Shown piece after piece: positions 1 through 7,538 of a stretch of DNA of 64,000 bases. This DNA is from Cupriavidus basilensis (GTDB lineage Bacteria; Pseudomonadota; Gammaproteobacteria; Burkholderiales; Burkholderiaceae), in the NCBI RefSeq assembly GCF_000832305.1, contig NZ_CP010537.1, positions 2,294,001 through 2,358,000 on the forward strand. The letters run 5' to 3'. Under the pieces are notes generated by a model. It ran no database searches and was not told where the DNA came from. It saw only the letters and a list, made by a program, of their open reading frames with translations. How positions within the stretch are numbered: position 1 is the first letter of the stretch; each line of letters starts with the position of its first letter. The position numbers and the translations under genes were made by a program.

Positions 1-645
1 CATGCCACCGATCGGCGGCAGGAACACTTTCAGGTCGGGGCGCGTGACCAGTTCCGGGAACATGCCGCTGGTCTGCTCGAACAGGCTGCGGCGCAGCATG
101 CTCTCCTTGATCTCGAAGCGGCGCGCCAGCCCCGGCAGGTACCAGACCGGATCGATCGCGGCTTTGGTGACCCGCACGTCGCCATTGGCATGGAGGATCT
201 GCCCGTCGGGTGTGAGCCGGCCGGCCGCAATGGCGCCCATCAGTTCCGGCATATTGATGTGGGCGCGCGTTATGGCGATCGAGGGACGGATGTCGATGCC
301 TGCAGCGATCCGGTCGCCGAAGGCGCTGGACACCAGGTGGCCCCAGGGATCCATCGAGACGATCTTGTCCGGGTCGCTCCACTGCGGGTGAGGCCCGATG
401 ACCTCAGCCGGCGAGGTATCGGTGAGATCAGCGCGGTGGTCTCGCTGCAGCTTGCCGGAGGCCACCGCCAGCGCGCGGTAGACCGCGTATGCGCCGGAAT
501 GGGTGCCGATCACATTGCGCTGAGCCGGATTGGTCAGGCTTGCGATCACGGGGCCGCGCTCCGCTGCCGTGGCGGCCCCCCAGTGGATTGGCTCGGCCGG
601 CTTGTCGCGGCGCGCGTGCGAGGTCAGGACAATATGATCGGACAT
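1..645 (-). CDS. GTP cyclohydrolase II-like protein (URC1 type), cut by window edge
   Basis: The first 215 codons read from the ATG at 645 and run out of the window at base 1, so the C-terminus is missing. The N-terminus reads MSDHIVLTSHARRDKPAEPI, followed by a P-V-I-A-S-L-T-N-P segment. I recognise this as the GTP cyclohydrolase II-like family related to yeast Urc1, which acts in the URC route of uracil breakdown; assignment is by remembered sequence resemblance. A GAGG lies about 6-9 bases upstream of the ATG. A RutR-like operator begins 21 bases upstream, which fits a pyrimidine catabolism role. A true riboflavin-pathway RibA is the alternative but would normally lack this N-terminal extension. 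The partners expected in this pathway (Urc4/DUF1688, uracil phosphoribosyltransferase) would lie outside the window. Confidence 0.72.
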   Translation of the reverse strand, partial: MSDHIVLTSHARRDKPAEPIHWGAATAAERGPVIASLTNPAQRNVIGTHSGAYAVYRALAVASGKLQRDHRADLTDTSPAEVIGPHPQWSDPDKIVSMDPWGHLVSSAFGDRIAAGIDIRPSIAITRAHINMPELMGAIAAGRLTPDGQILHANGDVRVTKAAIDPVWYLPGLARRFEIKESMLRRSLFEQTSGMFPELVTRPDLKVFLPPIGGM

Positions 646-665
646 GGCAGCCTCGGGACGAGAAT

Positions 666-683
666 CCTGACCAAACGGTCAGG
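666..683. promoter_or_regulatory. RutR-like (TetR-family) operator
   Basis: Perfect inverted repeat CCTGACC-AAAC-GGTCAGG. The core TGACCA-AA-CGGTCA differs from the known RutR consensus TTGACCAnnTGGTCAA at only a few positions. It sits 21 bases upstream of the URC1-like start codon. A possible minus-strand -10 (TACTAT) lies just upstream of it at 694-699, so bound repressor would sit at the transcription start. No TetR gene is visible in the window. Confidence 0.6.
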
Positions 684-923
684 TTTACGATTCCATAGTA
701 GGCAACCTTCGTGCCATATCCCAATGCTCGTTTCTACCTTGTGTTGCACGCCGCACGATGCCACTTGCGCACCGTGCCTGTGCGCAAGCGCCGTGGCCAG
801 CGCTGGTCCTGGTGCATAGGCTCCACGTAAAAGCGGCACCGGGCCACTAGCAGGGCCGGGTGCCGCTGGATGTACCTTCGGATAAACCGGAAGCGCGATC
901 GGGCTATCGGGGCTATCGGTCGG

Positions 924-2042
924 TCAGGTTGACCGTTGCTGCCCCGCCTGCTGCCGCTGGACCGGCTCGTGGGCAGCAGGCCACAGCGCCAGGCGCAATG
1001 CGCGCAACGGCGCACCGCTCTCCACGTAGCGATGGAACAAGGCCCCCGCAGCGTTGCTCAGCAGCCAGGCCAGCACCATGCCGAGGGCATTGAGGACGGG
1101 CCGTTGCGGAGCCAGATGGAAGACCAGGGCATTCACCACCAGGCAAATCGGGAAATGCACCAGGAACACCGAGTAGGAAATACGCCCGAAAAATGCCAGG
1201 AACTGGGCCTGCGGCCAGTGCTCAAGCCAACCGCCACGGCGCGCCGTGCCGAGCAGCAGCGCGATCGCCAGCGCCACCGCGATGCGCAGCCGGAAATCCA
1301 CGGCCAGCGCCGCCAGCACCACGGCGCACAACAGCAGCAGTGCCACCGGTGAACGCTCAGGCTCGGATGCCCAGAAAGCCAGCGTGCCCAAGCCGTAAGC
1401 GCCGAAGAAGTAAATCGCCCAGATATCCCACGTGGCATCGCGGTTGAACCAGAACAGCGAAGCCAGCGCCAGTCCGGCCACCACCAGTGGGCCCATCGGG
1501 CTGCCGCCCACGTCGAACCATTGCTCGCAGCGGCGGGCCGCCCACAACGCCACCATCAGCAAGGCGAACAACTGCAGGTCGATGGCCACATACCAGACCC
1601 CTGCAGACAAGGCATCGAAATCCAGCACGTTGTGCAGCAGCAGCACATGCGCCAGGAACTGGTGCAAGCCGGGGGCACCGGGAATGGAGTCGTGGTGCAT
1701 CCAGGTGCGCGCAATGGCGGCACCGGCAATGGCAATCAAGATAGCCGCGGTATAGGGCACCACCAGCTTCTGGTAGCGGTGCCAGATTGCCTGCAAGGGG
1801 CGTGGCACCATCAAATGCCCGCCGGGCGCCAGGCTGCGCGCCGCCAGGAAGCCGCTGATGACGAGGAACACCTGCACGGCGATGCGCGCGTACTGTGAGA
1901 ACCAGTCGAGCAGGCCGGGCGCCAGCACATGGGCCGCATCGGACATGGGGCCATAGAAGGCAAGATGGTGCAGCACGATCAGTTGTGAACTGATCGCCTT
2001 GAGAGCGTCAATGCACGCCATGCGCGAAGGACGGGGGCTCAT
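924..2042 (-). CDS. acyltransferase family 3 membrane protein
   Basis: 372 residues with about ten hydrophobic segments. Residues 8-30 (MACIDALKAISSQLIVLHH) are the typical first helix of acyltransferase_3 (OafA/NodX-like) proteins with its conserved H-H; a V-F-L-V-I-S-G-F-L stretch follows around residue 58, also typical. Such enzymes move acyl groups onto periplasmic or surface glycans, but no neighbouring polysaccharide genes indicate the substrate. A TATAAC hexamer ends three bases before the first ATG. If that is the -10, translation would begin at the second ATG (2021, residue 8). Neither ATG has a clear Shine-Dalgarno. The gene stands alone between the URC1-like gene and the membrane protein at 2210. 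Confidence 0.8.
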   Translation of the reverse strand: MSPRPSRMACIDALKAISSQLIVLHHLAFYGPMSDAAHVLAPGLLDWFSQYARIAVQVFLVISGFLAARSLAPGGHLMVPRPLQAIWHRYQKLVVPYTAAILIAIAGAAIARTWMHHDSIPGAPGLHQFLAHVLLLHNVLDFDALSAGVWYVAIDLQLFALLMVALWAARRCEQWFDVGGSPMGPLVVAGLALASLFWFNRDATWDIWAIYFFGAYGLGTLAFWASEPERSPVALLLLCAVVLAALAVDFRLRIAVALAIALLLGTARRGGWLEHWPQAQFLAFFGRISYSVFLVHFPICLVVNALVFHLAPQRPVLNALGMVLAWLLSNAAGALFHRYVESGAPLRALRLALWPAAHEPVQRQQAGQQRST

Positions 2043-2209
2043 TTGTTATAAGAATGCTACAAAGTACACAAGGGCCGGATTCTACTCCCAGGAGACAGGA
2101 TGGCGCCAAGACCGGCCACGATGCACCGCCGCAAAATGGCGATAAGCGTTGTATTGGTCACACATTGCACCGCGATATATGTACCAAACAGCATATTGAC
2201 GGCATCTAC

Positions 2210-2752
2210 CTAAAAACTGTAACGATTTCCCACCGGCCCCCTGCATGACAGCCCGAGCAACGCCGCCGCCACGCCCAGCGAAACCCAATAATCGGTAGGC
2301 GCGCCGGCCCACCAGTGGATGTGCCAGGGCACGAAACTCGGCGCAAAGCGCGCTAGCCCGAATGCCGGGTTCAGCACGAACCAGAGAAAATCCTCGCTGA
2401 TCCAGAACACCATGATGCAAGCGATCACGCGCGCCTCGGCGCGCCAGTTCCAGCGCCCGCCGAACACCAGCGAAAAATGGAAGAACAGCGCCACGCAGGG
2501 GAATACCCACGCGTGATACCCCGTCATCGGGCGTCCGCCCCAGAAAATATCCAGCAGCCAGTGATGCTCGATGCGCCAAGTGGGCAGGTTGGCCGCCCAG
2601 CCGGCGGCGCCCTCGATCTGGATCTCCACGTTAGCGAAGAAATAGGCCAGCAGCAGGGTCCAAGCCACGGTAAGCACCAGCACCATGGGATGGCGCGACG
2701 GATAGGACTGGCCCGCGCGCCGGGTTGAAGAAGACAGGTTCAGCGCGCGCAT
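2210..2752 (-). CDS. hypothetical integral membrane protein
   Basis: 180 residues, start ATG at 2752, one base after the stop of the glycosyltransferase (TGAGATG junction), so translation is probably coupled. Four or five hydrophobic helices alternate with aromatic-rich loops, e.g. W-I-S-E-D-F-L-W-F and a P-W-H-I-H-W-W segment near residue 145. I do not recognise a named family. Tight coupling to a lipid glycosyltransferase suggests a role in the same glycolipid pathway, such as a flippase, cofactor or modifying enzyme; this is inference only. The His/Trp-rich loops could bind metal or a lipid phosphate. Confidence 0.7.
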   Translation of the reverse strand: MRALNLSSSTRRAGQSYPSRHPMVLVLTVAWTLLLAYFFANVEIQIEGAAGWAANLPTWRIEHHWLLDIFWGGRPMTGYHAWVFPCVALFFHFSLVFGGRWNWRAEARVIACIMVFWISEDFLWFVLNPAFGLARFAPSFVPWHIHWWAGAPTDYWVSLGVAAALLGLSCRGPVGNRYSF

Positions 2753-2753
2753 C

Positions 2754-3935
2754 TCAACGCGCCGCCGTCGCAGCCGCGCCGCCGTGGTCGGCTGGCTGGC
2801 CACACCGCGCCAATTGCCCGAGCACGGTTTCCAGCACGCGGCGCGCCGCCGCCGGTCGCCCCAGTGCGCTAGCCCGCGCACGCATCTGGTCGAGCCGTGC
2901 CGGCTCCGCCAGCAAGAGGCGCACCCGGTATTCGAGCGATACCAGGTCGACCGCCTTGAGCGCGGCACCTTGCTCCAGCAGGTAATCGGCATTGCGCTCT
3001 TCCTGCCCGGGAATCGGCGCATTGACCACCATCGGCACGCCCATCGCCAGGCATTCGGACGTGGTCAGTCCCCCCGGCTTGGTAATGACAAGATCGGAGC
3101 ACGCCATCAGGCGTTCCACCTCGTTGGTAAAGCCGAAGGGAAAGAGGCGGCCGGGATGTGCGGCGGCTAGCGTCTTGAGCCGCACCAGGGCAGTCTCGTT
3201 GCGCCCGGCAAGCACGACCAACTGGAAATCGTGGTCCAGCCGCATCAGCGCGCCTGCCACCTCGTCAAGGCCGCCGAGCCCTGCCCCGCCGCCCATTAGC
3301 ATGATGGTGCGCCGTGCCGGATCGAGCCCGAAATGCTGTGCGCAGGCCTGGCGATCCTGCGGGTGGGAAAACGCAGGCACCACCGGAATCCCTGTGGTGT
3401 GGATGCGGCCAGCCTCGATCCGGCTGGCCCGCATGCGAAACGCGATTTCCTCGCTGGCGGCAAAGTAACCCGTCATATGGGGAATCACCCACATGCCGTG
3501 CAGATCAAAGTCCGTCACCTGCACCCACACGGGCACCGCCAGCCGCTGCCGGCGCACCTCATGCATCAGGATCTCGGCGGGCAGGAAGTGCGTGCAGACG
3601 ATGGCATCCGGGGCGAACTCGTCGATCGCCCGGCGCAGCGCGCGCGTGCTCAGGCGCTCGGCGGCGCGCCGCAGCTTTTGCATCGGTGCGGCCGGATCGG
3701 CCTCGGAAGTGTGCTGGTACAGCATGCCCCAGAGGGCCGGATAGCTGTTCACCAGCTTGATGTAGAAGTCGGTGTAGAGCTTGCGAAACGTGGCCGGGAC
3801 GTATTCCATCACGTCCAGGTGAAGCGTCTGCACGCCGGGGAACTCGGCTTCGGCGGTCAGGCGCAGTGCTTCAGCGGCGCGCATGTGGCCGGCGCCGGCG
3901 GAAACACTGAGGAACAGGATCTTCTGCTGCTGCAT
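2754..3935 (-). CDS. MGDG synthase / UgtP-type glycosyltransferase (GT28)
   Basis: 393 residues. The N-terminus KILFLSVSAGAGHMRAAEAL is the lipid-acceptor motif of the MGDG synthase/UgtP group. Near residues 285-300 the donor-binding segment K-P-G-G-L-T-T-S-E-C-L-A-M-G is followed by P-G-Q-E-E-R-N, both hallmarks of GT28 enzymes related to MurG. It most likely adds a sugar from a UDP donor to diacylglycerol at the inner face of the cytoplasmic membrane. Such glycolipids often replace phospholipids under phosphate limitation; no Pho box was identified here. It is followed by a coupled membrane protein and preceded 91 bases upstream by the yfaP-like pair, so shared transcription with the yfa train is possible. 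Confidence 0.85.
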   Translation of the reverse strand: MQQQKILFLSVSAGAGHMRAAEALRLTAEAEFPGVQTLHLDVMEYVPATFRKLYTDFYIKLVNSYPALWGMLYQHTSEADPAAPMQKLRRAAERLSTRALRRAIDEFAPDAIVCTHFLPAEILMHEVRRQRLAVPVWVQVTDFDLHGMWVIPHMTGYFAASEEIAFRMRASRIEAGRIHTTGIPVVPAFSHPQDRQACAQHFGLDPARRTIMLMGGGAGLGGLDEVAGALMRLDHDFQLVVLAGRNETALVRLKTLAAAHPGRLFPFGFTNEVERLMACSDLVITKPGGLTTSECLAMGVPMVVNAPIPGQEERNADYLLEQGAALKAVDLVSLEYRVRLLLAEPARLDQMRARASALGRPAAARRVLETVLGQLARCGQPADHGGAAATAAR

Positions 3936-4026
3936 GGGGATTCGGGGGAGATTGGGCTTCCGGGGTGAAGCCCGGAGGTTCCGGAACGCTGGGGTGCTGG
4001 GGCGTTGGAGAGTTTCGGGGCGGTGC

Positions 4027-4878
4027 TCACTTCATGACGAAGGACTTGATCAGCGTCAGTTCGCCGGGCTTGCGCATCGGCACGCGGAACACCTGCTGCT
4101 TTTCGTTGGGCGTGTTTTCATCGGTGATCAGCGCCACTTGCGCCACGGTAATGGCTTCGGGGCCGGCGCCGCTGCCGTAGTAGTTCACATAGACCAGGTA
4201 GGTACCGGGTGGCGGCGCGGCAATCGAATAGATCTCCGGGCCATAGCCGGTGGTGACGTCGACATCGAGCGCGCCGCCGTTGCTGGCCACGCGATTCGCA
4301 TAGAAGGTGTGCTGGCCGTCGGGCGCCACCACATGCAGGTCCAGGTCGGTCTGATCGCTGTCCCAGGACAGCACCACGCGCAGACGCGGGCGGGTCTTGC
4401 CCTGGTAGCCGTCGTAGAACTGCACGCGCTTGCTGGCGCCCTGCGCGCTGCGGATCTCCACGCTGTTGCTGCCGCCCGAGAAAGCGTAGGGCCGCGAGAA
4501 GCGGCCATCCTCCTCGACCCGCTGCGGCAGCGCCACGCCATTGACCACCAGGGTGGCAACCGAGCCGCCACCGCGCCGCCCGAGCCCGCCGGGTGCGGGG
4601 CTCGACACGGCGCTCGCGGCATCCGCCTCGGACTTGGGCGCCGCGCGGATGCGCCCGGCAATCATGGCGCTGGCGGCTTGCCCGGCTCGCGTGGAGACCG
4701 ACACCGCCGGGTAATGCACTTCCTGCGTATAGGCCGAAGCGTCACCGGCCGAGTTGCGCCAGCCGTTGCGCGGCGTGGTGAACTCGATGGCATCGTCGGC
4801 TCGCGCGGCGCCGGCCAGCAACAGTGCCGGCAGGGTCAGGCTGATCAATGCTAGTTTCGGCGAGTGCTGCATATCCAC
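4027..4878 (-). CDS. yfaP: YfaP-like secreted protein (DUF2135), paralogue 1
   Basis: 283 residues with a Sec signal peptide ending near residue 27 (LLLAGAARA/DD). The C-terminal half (about 155-283) carries the DUF2135 pattern: W-D-S-D-Q-T-D-L-D-L-H-V-V-x-P-D-G, then a G-x-L-D-V-D-V segment and Y-G-P-E-I-Y, and a YLVYVNYYG strand. The Asp-rich L-D-L-H-V and D-V-D-V strands resemble a beta-sandwich that may bind Ca2+. This is the last gene of the yfa locus. Its neighbour at 4959 is a paralogue of the same length class. The central part (about 75-105) is a low-complexity Gly/Ala/Arg linker absent from the paralogue. The precise role of YfaP is unknown; a periplasmic location with the macroglobulin is expected. 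Confidence 0.85.
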   Translation of the reverse strand: MDMQHSPKLALISLTLPALLLAGAARADDAIEFTTPRNGWRNSAGDASAYTQEVHYPAVSVSTRAGQAASAMIAGRIRAAPKSEADAASAVSSPAPGGLGRRGGGSVATLVVNGVALPQRVEEDGRFSRPYAFSGGSNSVEIRSAQGASKRVQFYDGYQGKTRPRLRVVLSWDSDQTDLDLHVVAPDGQHTFYANRVASNGGALDVDVTTGYGPEIYSIAAPPPGTYLVYVNYYGSGAGPEAITVAQVALITDENTPNEKQQVFRVPMRKPGELTLIKSFVMK

Positions 4879-4958
4879 GGTTCCTTCCTGCGTTCTTTGC
4901 GACTGTTTTCTGGCCAGGCGTCAGTGTGGCTATGAGTGTGACTGATCGACGTGTCGGA

Positions 4959-5783
4959 TCAGAAACGCACCGACTTCATGAGCGCCAGTTCGCCCAGCTT
5001 GCGCAGCGGCACCACGAGCGTCTCACGCTTTTCATTGAGCGTGTTCTCGTTGTAGATCAGCGTGAGCTTGGCGGTAATCAGGTCGCGATCGTTCTTGCCT
5101 TTCTCGAAGTTGTAGCCGTCGGCGTTGAAATTGCCCCAGTAGTTCACATAGAACAACCACACCCCGGGACGCGGCGCCGCGCTCGAGAAAATCTCCGGCC
5201 CCGCACCATCCACGCTATCCACGTCCAGACCGCCCCCTTCCGGCAGCAAGGGGCTGGCAAAGAAGGCATGGCCACCGTCAGGTGAAATCACATGCAGGTC
5301 GACCTCGGCCTTGGGATCGTCCCAGGTCAACACCGCGCGCAGCTTGGCCTGGATCTTGGCCCCGTCGGCCTCGTAGAACTGCAAGCGCTGGCGCGACGCG
5401 CCATCCGCGGACACGATCTCCACACTGTTGGAGCCACGGCCAAACGCCCACGGCCGCGCGAAGCGCCCCTGCTCGTCGGCATACAGCGGCATGGCCGTGC
5501 CGTTGACCACCAGCGTCGGCGGCTTGCGGCCCTCCTTGCCGACCTTGCGCAGGCGCCCCTCGATCAGCGTGCGGTACTTCTGCGTGCCCCGGTCCACCGG
5601 CGGCTTTGGATAAGCGGCGGTATAGCGCTCGAGCTCGTTGGACAAGCCGCCGTGACGCCAGCCGCCCACCGGGCCGTCCAGATCGGCAACCGGCTCGGCG
5701 GTGGTCACCAGCGGCGCCGCGGCGCAGGCCAGGGCCAGCACGCCTTGGCGCCAGTTGCGGGACAAATTGCGGGTGAGATTCAT
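4959..5783 (-). CDS. yfaP: YfaP-like secreted protein (DUF2135), paralogue 2
   Basis: 274 residues. The ATG at 5783 overlaps the yfaQ stop as ATGA, which decides the start over longer in-frame extensions. The signal peptide ends at about residue 29 (APLVTTAEP). The DUF2135 signature W-D-D-P-K-A-E-V-D-L-H-V-I-S-P-D-G is followed by G-L-D-V-D-S and A-G-P-E-I-F. It aligns along its whole length with the downstream copy, including the PTLVVNGTAMPL strand and the E-N-T-L-N-E-K block, so the two arose by tandem duplication and have since diverged. The E. coli yfa cluster has, as I recall, a single yfaP, so the doubling is a feature of this lineage. Confidence 0.86.
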   Translation of the reverse strand: MNLTRNLSRNWRQGVLALACAAAPLVTTAEPVADLDGPVGGWRHGGLSNELERYTAAYPKPPVDRGTQKYRTLIEGRLRKVGKEGRKPPTLVVNGTAMPLYADEQGRFARPWAFGRGSNSVEIVSADGASRQRLQFYEADGAKIQAKLRAVLTWDDPKAEVDLHVISPDGGHAFFASPLLPEGGGLDVDSVDGAGPEIFSSAAPRPGVWLFYVNYWGNFNADGYNFEKGKNDRDLITAKLTLIYNENTLNEKRETLVVPLRKLGELALMKSVRF

Positions 5784-7531
5784 GATGGGTTTTGCGTACG
5801 TACCAGCTTGCGCGCCATGGCTTCGACAAAGCCTTCGTCCTGCCCGCGCGGGTGGCGGGCAAATGCAAGATGGAGATATTCGTGGGCCAGCGCAATGCGG
5901 TCGTCCTCGCTGGCCAGCCGGTGGATATAGAGCCGGTTGCGGCGCGCGTCGGCATAAGGGCGGCCTTCGCGCACTTCGCACACGGCCGGCAGCGGCGGCG
6001 TTTCATAGCCCGGCTCCGCCGCCAGCCGGCGCTCCCATTGCGGCGCGCGCAGCGCCAGCCACTGCCGCGCATTGGCCACCGCCAGGCAATCGCCGGCCAC
6101 GGGGCTCTGGAACGAGGTGAGCGTGGCCTGAGGCCACCAGCGCGCCAGGATGGCATCGAACGCCTGCCCCTGCCCGGCCGCGCGCCGGGCCTCCAGCCAG
6201 GCCATGCGCCCCTGGCCGCTCACGTCGTGGTGATAACGCACAGCCACGCCGGACAGCACCAGCGCATCGGTCACATCGGCGGCGCGCCGCGCCGCGGCGG
6301 TGGGTGCACGCGGCAGCACACGCTGGGTGCGGCTGCTATCGGCAATACGAAAACAGCCTTGCTCGCGCGTGGCTTGCTGGATCAGGTAGCTGCGCGCAGC
6401 CACCGCCAGGGCGCGGGCGGCCTCGGGCTCGGTGGTGTCGCCCTCGCGCTCGACAACCCGCGCCACGTAGTCATTGAGGCCCAAACGGCCCAGCACGCGC
6501 AGCGCGGCGCCGGGCTTGCGCAGCAGCGTCAGTTCGCCACGGCTTTCCACGCGCAGGGTGTTGCCATTGGCAAACTCAGCGCGGTAGGTGCCGTTGAGCG
6601 GGCCATCCGGCACGGCCTGGCGACTTGCGCCGGTGCCATTGCCGGTACCGGCGGCTTGCAGATCGCGCAGCGGATAGCGCTCGAACATGTCGACCAGCAC
6701 GCAGGCGCCATCATCGGGCACCGGCACGGTGGCCAGCAACGGCTGCAGGCGGGGCGCCGCACGGCGCAGCACATTGGCGCTGGCGCCGGGGCCGCCCAGC
6801 CAGACCGGACTGCCATCGGCAAGCCAGCCGGCCGCGCCGCCGATGGATGCGCCAGGCCGCGCCGGGTCCGGCATGGTCCATGTCTTGGCGCGCAGCAGGC
6901 TGCCATAGTTGGCCAGCGTGCCTTCCCCGCGCCCCACCGTCAGTACCGAGACCAGTGTCGCGGCGGCTGCCTGTTGCGCGGCGGGGGGCACGGCATGCAA
7001 CCCGGCAAGCAGATCGGCAACGGCCACGTTGCGAGCCGGCTGCATCGCCTGCATGTCCTGCAGCCACGCGGGCGCGCCTGCCTCCTTCCAGAAACGGCGC
7101 CAGTCGGCAGCGGACAAACCCAGCCGCCGCGGCTCGAAATAGCGTCCGCAGGATTGAATCAGCGCACGCTCGCGGTCGATGCTCTGGCCGGCCGTGCAGC
7201 AGTAAACCTCCTCCGGGTCGCCACCACGGCAGGTGTAGTCATTGGATGGCTTGTCGCGGCCGACCAGGTAGCTGTAGACGAACAACTTCCACACGCTGCC
7301 CAACGGCGTTTGCAAGCTGGCAGGCAACGGCGCCGCAGCGGGCGCGGCGGCGTTGCCATCGAGGCCAAACAATTGCGCGTCCGCTCCCGCGAGCCGCGCG
7401 AAGCGCAGGGGCTCGGCGGGGGCGAGCGTGGCAGCCGGCACGGACCCGGCGCACGCCGCGCCCAAGGCGGCCACCACCGCAAGCCGTCGCCACCAGGCAC
7501 GGCCGGCCGCCATGCACGCTGCCCTGCTCAT
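5780..7531 (-). CDS. yfaQ: YfaQ-like secreted multidomain protein (DUF2300)
   Basis: 583 residues with a signal peptide (cleavage about residue 34). Three catalytic-looking segments are visible. (1) S79-V-W-K82, then S127-C-G and K216-T-W: the order and spacing of the SxxK, SxN and KTG motifs of penicillin-binding proteins, though the second and third are altered. (2) Around 310-435, an N-D-Y-V-A-R-V-V-E-R-E then A-L-A-V-A-A-R-S-Y-L segment resembling the SpoIID/amidase-enhancer domain. (3) Near the C-terminus H550-E-Y-L-H554 with a following E570, the HExxH signature of zinc metallopeptidases. Together these suggest a periplasmic wall-associated factor working with the macroglobulin gene 7 bases upstream. 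Whether any module is catalytically active is unknown. Confidence 0.82.
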   Translation of the reverse strand: MSRAACMAAGRAWWRRLAVVAALGAACAGSVPAATLAPAEPLRFARLAGADAQLFGLDGNAAAPAAAPLPASLQTPLGSVWKLFVYSYLVGRDKPSNDYTCRGGDPEEVYCCTAGQSIDRERALIQSCGRYFEPRRLGLSAADWRRFWKEAGAPAWLQDMQAMQPARNVAVADLLAGLHAVPPAAQQAAAATLVSVLTVGRGEGTLANYGSLLRAKTWTMPDPARPGASIGGAAGWLADGSPVWLGGPGASANVLRRAAPRLQPLLATVPVPDDGACVLVDMFERYPLRDLQAAGTGNGTGASRQAVPDGPLNGTYRAEFANGNTLRVESRGELTLLRKPGAALRVLGRLGLNDYVARVVEREGDTTEPEAARALAVAARSYLIQQATREQGCFRIADSSRTQRVLPRAPTAAARRAADVTDALVLSGVAVRYHHDVSGQGRMAWLEARRAAGQGQAFDAILARWWPQATLTSFQSPVAGDCLAVANARQWLALRAPQWERRLAAEPGYETPPLPAVCEVREGRPYADARRNRLYIHRLASEDDRIALAHEYLHLAFARHPRGQDEGFVEAMARKLVRTQNPS

Positions 7532-7538
7532 GCCCGCC

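Noticed and set aside
2054..2248. Possible 64-residue plus-strand peptide upstream of the acyltransferase
   Set aside because: No Shine-Dalgarno, no domain or signal peptide, and it overlaps the 3' end of a supported minus-strand gene.
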